This document shows, in pieces, positions 33,627-39,010 of a DNA stretch of 39,010 nt. The notes beneath the pieces were generated by a model. That model was not told the DNA's origin and ran no database searches. It was given only the letters and a program-made list of their open reading frames with translations. A program made the position numbers and the translations under genes. The DNA is taken from NCBI RefSeq assembly GCF_017873565.1, contig NZ_JAGGKH010000030.1, positions 1-39,010 of the forward strand, in the 5' to 3' direction. Origin of the DNA: Lederbergia galactosidilytica. GTDB taxonomy: Bacteria; Bacillota; Bacilli; Bacillales; Bacillaceae_C. Each line of letters opens with the position of its first letter. Positions within the stretch are counted from its first letter, which is position 1.

Positions 33627-34005
33627 TATCGTAACTCCTTACTTCATTTTCTAGTTAAGTCTATTTTCATACTTTTATATCTAAATTTTAGTTTGCAATT
33701 TTTCTTCCTTTCTTTTCGAAAAAAATTCATACGATCGTATGAATTTTTAAAAATACTATATAATAATTTTCTATAAGTAATATCATTAGTTCACATTTCA
33801 GTCAATATTGCCTAGAACTTCACTTAGTTCAACCCGTTATAATTGTCCTAGAATTAAATTTGGCACTTTAGGTAAAAAAAGGACCAATATCTCAGTTTTT
33901 TTGATTTAATTTTGGGTATGAAGCGGCATTTTTTCGACAATTTCCATCACTTAACTAAATTCCCTGGGAGAATTTAATCATTTTTTAAAATTGTCCAATT
34001 TTCTA
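33627..34005. promoter_or_regulatory. Tad operon upstream region with 28-bp palindrome
   Basis: An AT-rich gap of 379 bp. Positions 33721-33748 are a perfect palindrome: AAAAATTCATACGA followed by its reverse complement. It lies about 95 nt upstream of the first Tad gene, which fits an operator bound by a dimeric regulator; sequences like TATAGT nearby (about 33755-33765, minus strand) could be a -10. A second hairpin at about 33956-33976 (TAAATTC/GAATTTA with CCC/GGG) has a T run on the plus strand. Confidence 0.55.
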
Positions 34006-34797
34006 TTACTTTTCCGAATTGGCCAATTTTAGTTTCCACATAAATGCCTGTTTTTTTCGAACATAATGAAATAATCCTTCCTGACTAGAATGGAACTGCA
34101 GAGGGATTTTGCTGTACTTCTCATGCCTTATATGCTTATTTGCATTTAACTTTCCAAAATTAGATCGACTTACTTCAGCTTCCGCTTTACTCACAATCCA
34201 ATGGCTATGATGAATATCCCCGCGCAAAACCTTATTATGCAAAGTTGTAAAAAAACAATACCGTTCAAAAAGCCAATTTTCCAGGCTCCCTGCTATTGGT
34301 GAATAAGGTTGTGATGTTGGGCGATACTGTATGGCTAAACTACCTTGTTGATTAGCTTCAATCGGTTTACTTCGAAATTGAATGAAATGGTCTTCCTCCT
34401 TCAATTCCATCTCAGCTTTTCGATACGGTAGCAAAGCGCCTATTTTCCCACCCAAAACAGCTAACCATTTATCAGCATCTAAAGTAAGAAAATAAATACC
34501 TGGTGTTCCTTTATAAGTCACATACGTCCGGATATTTAATTCAATGTAGTTATGAATATAAGGAGGCTTCGGCAATCCATGAATACGCATTTCTGTTACT
34601 TGAAATGGAATTACACCAAGCCAGGTTTTTCCTGCAAACTTGTCCAATTCTAACTGGGCAGGGATCAGCGGACGGATGATTTCTTCCTCGATAGGCCAAT
34701 GACAAAATAATAAGTGGTTCCAAGTCTGTGTCATTACCCAACGTTTATTTGGTATAGAGAAAGGGCGTTGTTTTGTTTCTATAAAGGTCTTTTGCAT
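34006..34797 (-). CDS. DUF2071 (YqjF-like) protein
   Basis: About 263 residues of the DUF2071 family, whose B. subtilis member is YqjF. Typical segments are WNHLLFCHWPIEEEIIRPLI, TWLGVIPFQVTEMRIHGLP and ELNIRTYVTYKGTPGIYFLT, followed by LENWLFERYCFFT. The fold is related to acetoacetate decarboxylase-like barrels, but no activity is established. There is no signal peptide, so it is cytosolic. ATG 34795-34797 has AGGAGG 9 nt upstream; the longer start at 34818 overlaps that site. It stands alone on the minus strand, upstream of the Tad operon region. Confidence 0.88.
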   Translation of the reverse strand: MQKTFIETKQRPFSIPNKRWVMTQTWNHLLFCHWPIEEEIIRPLIPAQLELDKFAGKTWLGVIPFQVTEMRIHGLPKPPYIHNYIELNIRTYVTYKGTPGIYFLTLDADKWLAVLGGKIGALLPYRKAEMELKEEDHFIQFRSKPIEANQQGSLAIQYRPTSQPYSPIAGSLENWLFERYCFFTTLHNKVLRGDIHHSHWIVSKAEAEVSRSNFGKLNANKHIRHEKYSKIPLQFHSSQEGLFHYVRKKQAFMWKLKLANSEK

Positions 34798-35123
34798 ATG
34801 GGAAAACCTCCTGATCATTTTCTTTTTGTATTTCCTTACAGGAAGCTTTTATACATACCTTTAATAAGACTAACAGATTCAAGCTTTCAAGCTCTATAGT
34901 CAAGGCATGAAATGGTACTTCAAGTTAATGATCTAAAGAACAAGATCAGAGCGCTCGTTCGAAAATTATAGCAAAGGAGAAACGACAATTGGCACCATGT
35001 CCTGTGGCAATGCTGTTTCGGCAAACATCTTACAGGCTGGGATGAAGGAAACCGGAAGTTTATTAAGTGCTGGAGCTTACGCTAAACATCTTCACAGGCT
35101 ACTATTTAAGCCTTTACTTAACA
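34798..35123. other. Gap between DUF2071 and DUF1906 genes
   Basis: About 325 bp. An AAAGGAG at 34973 precedes a short plus-strand TTG frame of 18 codons and an overlapping frame from ATG 34997 that runs into the next gene antisense. Neither resembles a known protein and neither is called. The DUF2071 promoter should lie near 34810-34900. Confidence 0.4.
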
Positions 35124-35156
35124 CAAAAAGACTGGTCCTTAAAATCAACCAGTCCT
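35124..35156 (-). terminator. Terminator of the DUF1906 gene
   Basis: On the minus strand GACTGGTT pairs with GACCAGTC across a 10-nt loop (7 bp, directly at the stop codon) and is followed by TTTTTG. Confidence 0.75.
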
Positions 35157-36114
35157 ACCATAAATATTCGATGATCTCGCCTTTAAAAAGATTCGTATCA
35201 ATATTACATGTCTTAGCATCAATTCCATACTGCCATCCTAATAAAAAGCTGCCCTTTGGTGCTACAGGTTCATATGGTGGTGCTTTTTCTTTTGAGGTAA
35301 TTTCTATCTGAGGATGGGCGGTCCAAATAATCATTTGTTCCCCAACTTCCTTATTGTCCTTAATGGCTTGTTCATATTCTTTGTACAATGGTTGTTCCTC
35401 TGCAAATACTCCATAAATTCCTGAATGATACGATGTAGCTTTTATTCCGTCAAACCATCCTTGAATAAATGAGGCATCTACCGGATAATCAGGTTCAATA
35501 TCGGCAAAGATGGCCTTCTCCTTTGGGAGTCCGATGTCATCTGCAAGGGAAACAGCATGTTTGGCTAACTCGACACCTTGATCATATCCTCTCGCATCAT
35601 TAAAGTGATTATAGATCATCAAGATCTTAATCTCTTGCTCACGTAAATATTGACTTTCATCTTTTGTGATTCCTTGTGATACATCCTCTTTAGTCCCAAG
35701 ATACCTTCCCCATATTTTTGGTTTTCCAAATTGTTCATTGACACAAGCATACACTTCTTTTGTTGTCATACTTGCGGAATCTACTCCCCAAAAAGTTCTA
35801 TCTTCATCTTGTTTTTCCTTATCCTTATCATTGCCATTGTCTTTGTCTTTGCCTTTGCCTTTTTCATGATCCTTCGCTTGTTCCTTTTTTGCTTGTGAAT
35901 CTCCTTTTTCATTATCCTTATTTTTCTCTTTGTTTTCTTTCTCTTTTCCACTGGTGCCTTTTTCATCTTTATGATTATTGGCATTTTGTTCTTCTTGCTG
36001 TTCTTGTTTCAGTTCTCCTGTTGTCCAATCAATATTTTTGATCATAAAAAAGAATAAAGGGATCATCAAAATGAGAAGTATGACAGCTATGGAAAAATCA
36101 CTTTTTTTCCCCAT
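35155..36114 (-). CDS. Membrane-anchored Rv2525c-like (DUF1906) protein
   Basis: 319 residues. One N-terminal helix (AVILLILMIPLFFFMI) anchors a very long charged linker (about residues 33-105) made almost only of Lys, Glu, Asp, Asn, Gly and Gln. The C-terminal domain (106-319) is a glycoside-hydrolase-like barrel of the DUF1906/Rv2525c type: TFWGVDSASMTTKEVYACV, KPKIWGRYLG, KILMIYNHFNDARGYDQGV, AIFADIEPDYPVDASFIQGW, and a terminal WQYGIDAKTCNIDTNLF. Acidic residues in FADIEPD could be catalytic. ATG 36112-36114 has AGGAGGGG. It should act outside the membrane on wall or spore material. No partner gene is adjacent. Confidence 0.85.
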   Translation of the reverse strand: MGKKSDFSIAVILLILMIPLFFFMIKNIDWTTGELKQEQQEEQNANNHKDEKGTSGKEKENKEKNKDNEKGDSQAKKEQAKDHEKGKGKDKDNGNDKDKEKQDEDRTFWGVDSASMTTKEVYACVNEQFGKPKIWGRYLGTKEDVSQGITKDESQYLREQEIKILMIYNHFNDARGYDQGVELAKHAVSLADDIGLPKEKAIFADIEPDYPVDASFIQGWFDGIKATSYHSGIYGVFAEEQPLYKEYEQAIKDNKEVGEQMIIWTAHPQIEITSKEKAPPYEPVAPKGSFLLGWQYGIDAKTCNIDTNLFKGEIIEYLW

Positions 36115-36423
36115 AAAATTCCCCTCCTCTTTCCTTCATATGCTGCAGGAAAGCGAAGGGGGACGGCGAAGCGCCGAAAAATGCAAGTGCCTGTTGTACA
36201 GATGGAAAGCATGTTTAAGAGGTTTGGGGAAGCGCTGTTAAAGCACTACTTAGCGAAACTAATTTATTTTTTCACAGACAAGAAAAACTTAAGGATGATC
36301 TAAAGTTGACTTAACCATATGCGTTAATATTCGCGCCCTAATCCATTAACACTCTTCATGTTGGAAATAATCGTCAAACTAAAGATTGATCCAAATTTAC
36401 AGTCACACTACTTTTATTTTCAT
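36115..36423. other. Gap with a decayed intergenic repeat
   Basis: About 310 bp without a gene. Around 36148-36205 the sequence AAGTGCCTGTTGTAC resembles the reverse complement of GTACGCCGCTGAACAGGCGC at 16860, and GGCGAAGCGCC forms a small hairpin, so a worn copy of that repeat family is likely. The rest is AT-rich with nothing I can support. Confidence 0.4.
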
Positions 36424-36915
36424 CTATTTCATTTTTAAAGCTTTTGTGGCATTCTGAAGGTCCTGATTTAATAATGCCTCTAAATCATAAGCTGGATAAA
36501 GACCTTTTTTATACATATAATTAAAAATTCTTTCATGACAGTGAATCGCTCTTAAAAGTTGCTTTGTTAATGTTTTTCTTAAGACAGATGTAGCCGTTTC
36601 GGTAATAGCTCCTGCATATGTTCGGACCAAAGTCTTGCTAAATATAAGGAGTTCCCCAGCATAAAATCCGCTATCTTCTCGCTCTAATTCTTCTCTTTCT
36701 GAAACAGATGGAGTTGAAGCGTAAAATTGAATGAGTTCATTTAGATTTAATTCTATATCTCCAATTGCCTGTTGGTAAATTCTTTGTAATTCTGAATCAT
36801 TTATTTCTTTTACCGATTTTTTCAGCTTGATTAATCCAGTCGACTGGGCTGCAACCAATTCATGAATTTCAAGTGTCTCATGCCAAGCAAGGGTTTTTCT
36901 TTCTTCTAAAGCCAT
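36424..36915 (-). CDS. CotF-family spore coat protein
   Basis: About 163 residues of the CotF-like helical coat family. It opens MALEERKTLAWHETLEIHEL and has a central VKEINDSELQRIYQQAIGDI and a C-terminal HCHERIFNYMYKKGLYPAYD, which is typical. There is no signal peptide. I choose ATG 36913-36915 because GGAGG lies 8 nt before it; earlier in-frame starts lack spacing. The protein implies that the organism makes spores. Expression would be expected from a mother-cell promoter, which I cannot identify by eye. It is monocistronic. Confidence 0.85.
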   Translation of the reverse strand: MALEERKTLAWHETLEIHELVAAQSTGLIKLKKSVKEINDSELQRIYQQAIGDIELNLNELIQFYASTPSVSEREELEREDSGFYAGELLIFSKTLVRTYAGAITETATSVLRKTLTKQLLRAIHCHERIFNYMYKKGLYPAYDLEALLNQDLQNATKALKMK

Positions 36916-36963
36916 CTCCATACCTCCATTTATTGACTCTGTCATCAACATATTCAGATCCAA

Positions 36964-37399
36964 TAAAATGGTTATTCAAATAAATCATTTTCAGATTAAT
37001 AATGAGATTATGAAAACAGGAGATTTGTCGATTAAAAAAGTGGTTGTGATCTAACTGGGACTTTTCATTTTTATAGAAAGAAATGAAGGGATTTAACGAA
37101 AGAAGTATATGGAGAGTCCTAGAGAAGTAGAGGTGGCCAATGAAAACTATAGATTTAGCGAAGTTTTATTATTTTTTAGTGTAAAGCAGCCCACATATTC
37201 AGATTCTCTACAGGATGTATTAGCGTGGTAGCGGCCTAGAGCCTAAGGTTTGATGCTCTTCCGCAATAAGCTAAATATATGTAGGCTGCAGATAAAACTA
37301 TAATGCTCTTATATATATTCTCAACAATATTAAGGAAGCCACGATGATGGTTTCTCACTTTTACTGTTGCGATCATCATGCTTACGCTTACTAATAATT
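36964..37399. other. Gene-free stretch with a long inverted repeat
   Basis: About 435 bp with no gene. GCAGCCCACATAT (about 37187-37199) and ATATGTAGGCTGC (about 37278-37290) are near-perfect inverted repeats, with further matching outside them (TTTTA and TAAAA; GATTTAGC and GCTAAATA in shifted positions). The whole spans about 37150-37305. It could be a miniature element or an RNA structure. Confidence 0.4.
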
Positions 37400-37864
37400 T
37401 TAACCATCCAGCATACCTTTATAAGCTCCATCATTTGAGTCAGGTATTTCGATAGCTCCAACTGTCTTCTGATAAAAAGAAACAGGTCCAGCCCCGCCAA
37501 TAATAGCATAAGCATATCCCATATGTTTCATTTCAAGTAAACTAAGCAAGAGTAGTTCTCGCCCGATTCCTTTGCCACGTGCCTCTACATCAACTCCTGT
37601 TGGACCGAAAAAGTTCAGATAGGTAACATTGAAACAGGCAAAACCTAATATTTTATTCCCTTCTACCGCAATCAAACAAGCAGCAGGTGTTTGTGAACAA
37701 GCTACTTCACACTCACTTGCCCATTTCTCGGAAAAATGCTTTCTTACCCAGTCCACCACAATATGTTTTTCTGGTGGGATAGGTCTACGAATCGTATACG
37801 TTTTTTGTTCATCCGCTTTTACATCAGCCGATAATCGATACAACGGTACTAAAAGATCCCCCAT
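37400..37864 (-). CDS. GNAT-family N-acetyltransferase
   Basis: 154 residues with a GNAT core. The acetyl-CoA binding loop is visible in VDVEARGKGIGRELLLLSLL, preceded by strands ACLIAVEGNKILGFACF and TYLNFFGPTGVD, and followed by YAYAIIGGAGPVSFYQKTVG. All expected core elements are present. The substrate cannot be told. ATG 37862-37864 has AAGGAGG upstream. It stands alone on the minus strand; no terminator was found. Confidence 0.85.
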   Translation of the reverse strand: MGDLLVPLYRLSADVKADEQKTYTIRRPIPPEKHIVVDWVRKHFSEKWASECEVACSQTPAACLIAVEGNKILGFACFNVTYLNFFGPTGVDVEARGKGIGRELLLLSLLEMKHMGYAYAIIGGAGPVSFYQKTVGAIEIPDSNDGAYKGMLDG

Positions 37865-38322
37865 GATTTTCCTCCTTAATTAAACGTAGTACCCATGATT
37901 TTCTAGATCCATCCTTTCACAGTTCTGGCTCTTTACTAAAAAGATGTATTGCGCTTATTGTAATTAAAGAGATTGCTATAGCTACTTTATTAATTGATAT
38001 ACAGGCAAGTACAAATGATCTACAAGCTTTCTAACCCCATCACATTTGTAATCGTTAACATATAAGAGTAGGTGTACTACCTTCTCTTCGATTTATAAGC
38101 TGTGATCACAATACAATAAGTAACTTAAAAGATGAATCAGGTAAAACAGGAAGTGAATAAGTATTTACTATTTCTTATTCATCATCTAATATACCATGAA
38201 ATTGCCTCTATTATTTGCTGTTTTTTTATTTACATAGATTTTAAAAAGTACAAAAGCTATTCTTGGGACAAGAATTAATCGATCGAGACAGCGCTCTTCC
38301 CATATGATCAATAGTTTCCATA
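37865..38322. other. Gene-free stretch beside the group II intron
   Basis: About 460 bp, AT-rich. It contains a small hairpin (GAATAAG/CTTATTC near 38155-38180). The DNA next to the intron 3' end could encode a 26-codon tail on the minus strand (METIDHMGRALSRSINSC and so on, 38314 down to about 38234), possibly the 3' exon of an interrupted gene, but I do not recognise it. Confidence 0.35.
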
Positions 38323-39010
38323 ATCGAGTAGGAGGCTAATCATTAATTGATTAGCCGACCTCTCACACCACCGTACATACGGTTCTCGTATACGGCGGTT
38401 CAATAACTTAAGTATCGACGCTCATACAGGTGGTTCAGGTCTTTCAGACCCCACTTGGTGAGCGTTTCTGTTTTGATTGCTTTGTGTAGTGTTTCGCTTT
38501 TGGAGACTCTCCAGTATCCCTTCCGGGAGTTTGCTACTTTCCAGGCTTCCTCATGCCAAATTCCAAGCCTTCGCAACTGGCGGTATTTTGTCCATATCTT
38601 CTTCCAACGTTTCCATGTCAGTTGCCGTAACCGATGGTTCAGCCACTTCGCCATGGATTTAATAAAACTTTTCATAAAGCCTATTCCATAGTAGTTTATC
38701 CACCCTACTGTCACTTGGTTAATTTCTTTGGCAATCTCATCAAAGCTACCCGGGCGATTCCGTTTGGTGATTTCCTTTAATTTGGATTTGAATCGACTTT
38801 TTGCGGACTGATGCGGTCTGCACCCAACACCTTTAGAAGTAGAATGGAGGCAGAAACCGAGGAACTTGAGTTTGACCGGAGAACCCACCTTGCTCTTTTC
38901 TTGGTTCACTTTCAACTTCAGGTCATGTTCGAGAAACTTTGTAATACTTTCCAAAACACGTTCCCCCGCGCGCCTGCTCTTCACATAGATGCAGAAGTCG
39001 TCTGCAAATC
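38323..39010 (-). mobile_element. Group II intron, 3' part (runs off the window)
   Basis: The minus strand holds the end of a group II intron. The maturase frame is followed by a 34-nt domain V (38367-38400) with lower stem ACCGCCGT/ACGGTGGT and upper stem ATACG/CGTAT, then a domain VI hairpin (GGCTAATCA/TGATTAGCC, about 38330-38360). The intron should end near CTCGAT at about 38323. The 5' part, with domains I to III and the remaining maturase, is beyond the right edge, so completeness cannot be judged. Confidence 0.85.
38400..39010 (-). CDS. ltrA: Group II intron reverse transcriptase/maturase, C-terminal part
   Basis: A partial gene, cut by the window edge. The first visible residues are FADDFCIYVKSRRAGERVLE, containing the catalytic Asp pair (YADD-type, here FADD). 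The RT palm end follows (KLKFLGFCLHST), then the thumb and the maturase-specific domain (VTVGWINYYGIGFM, WLNHRLRQLTWKRWKKIW). It ends LKDLNHLYERRYLSY with no HNH endonuclease domain after it, as in endonuclease-lacking introns. The TGA stop overlaps the first base of domain V. It should assist intron splicing and reverse splicing into DNA. Confidence 0.9.
   Translation of the reverse strand, partial: FADDFCIYVKSRRAGERVLESITKFLEHDLKLKVNQEKSKVGSPVKLKFLGFCLHSTSKGVGCRPHQSAKSRFKSKLKEITKRNRPGSFDEIAKEINQVTVGWINYYGIGFMKSFIKSMAKWLNHRLRQLTWKRWKKIWTKYRQLRRLGIWHEEAWKVANSRKGYWRVSKSETLHKAIKTETLTKWGLKDLNHLYERRYLSY

Noticed and set aside
34997-35311. 104-codon plus-strand frame
   Set aside because: It runs antisense through the terminator and 3' end of the DUF1906 gene and resembles nothing known; SD spacing to its ATG is too long.

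Overview
The window looks like a chromosomal segment of a spore-forming member of the Bacillaceae (low-GC Firmicutes). The base composition is AT-rich, start sites carry strong GGAGG ribosome binding sites, and a CotF-type spore coat protein is encoded. The order yeaC-yeaD-yebA-guaA matches what I know of Bacillus subtilis. I cannot name the genus with confidence.

Region 1 (1-9515) is accessory DNA placed directly after the 3' end of guaA, a known integration target of tyrosine-recombinase islands. It holds a nested inverted repeat, an IS3-family remnant, and two decayed copies of a Tn916-like regulatory module (18-codon leader, Orf7-like sigma factor, Orf8-like HTH protein, then a noncoding segment with an 86-nt block identical in both copies). 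Between the two copies lies a complete peptide-antibiotic detoxification module, bceAB divergent from bceRS. The right end carries a DUF3173 gene and an integrase split by a -1 frameshift. The element appears immobile now, but the Bce cargo is intact.

Region 2 (9516-15716) is core chromosome on the minus strand: yeaC (MoxR ATPase), yeaD (DUF58), yebA (transglutaminase) and guaA (GMP synthase). A gene-free stretch follows (15717-16891), with about 153-bp tandem repeats and short hairpins that share an AGGAT or AGGAC loop.

Region 3 (16892-20450, minus) is an NAD salvage operon: a HAD hydrolase, pncA, pncB and nadE. It covers nicotinamide to nicotinate, nicotinate to NaMN, and NaAD to NAD. Two unrecognised genes (membrane and soluble) and a GC-rich repeat island follow.

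Region 4 (22733-33626, minus) is a twelve-gene Tad/Flp pilus locus: an unknown first gene, cpaB, tadZ, tadA, tadB, tadC, flp pilin, tadE, a TadG-like protein, a VWA lipoprotein, a 498-residue secreted/membrane protein with four 19-residue repeats, and a small membrane protein. No prepilin peptidase is encoded here.

Region 5 (33627-39010) is loosely packed: a perfect 28-bp palindrome, a DUF2071 protein, a membrane-anchored Rv2525c-like (DUF1906) protein, a CotF-family coat protein and a GNAT acetyltransferase. The 3' part of a group II intron, with maturase C-terminus and domains V and VI, runs off the right edge.
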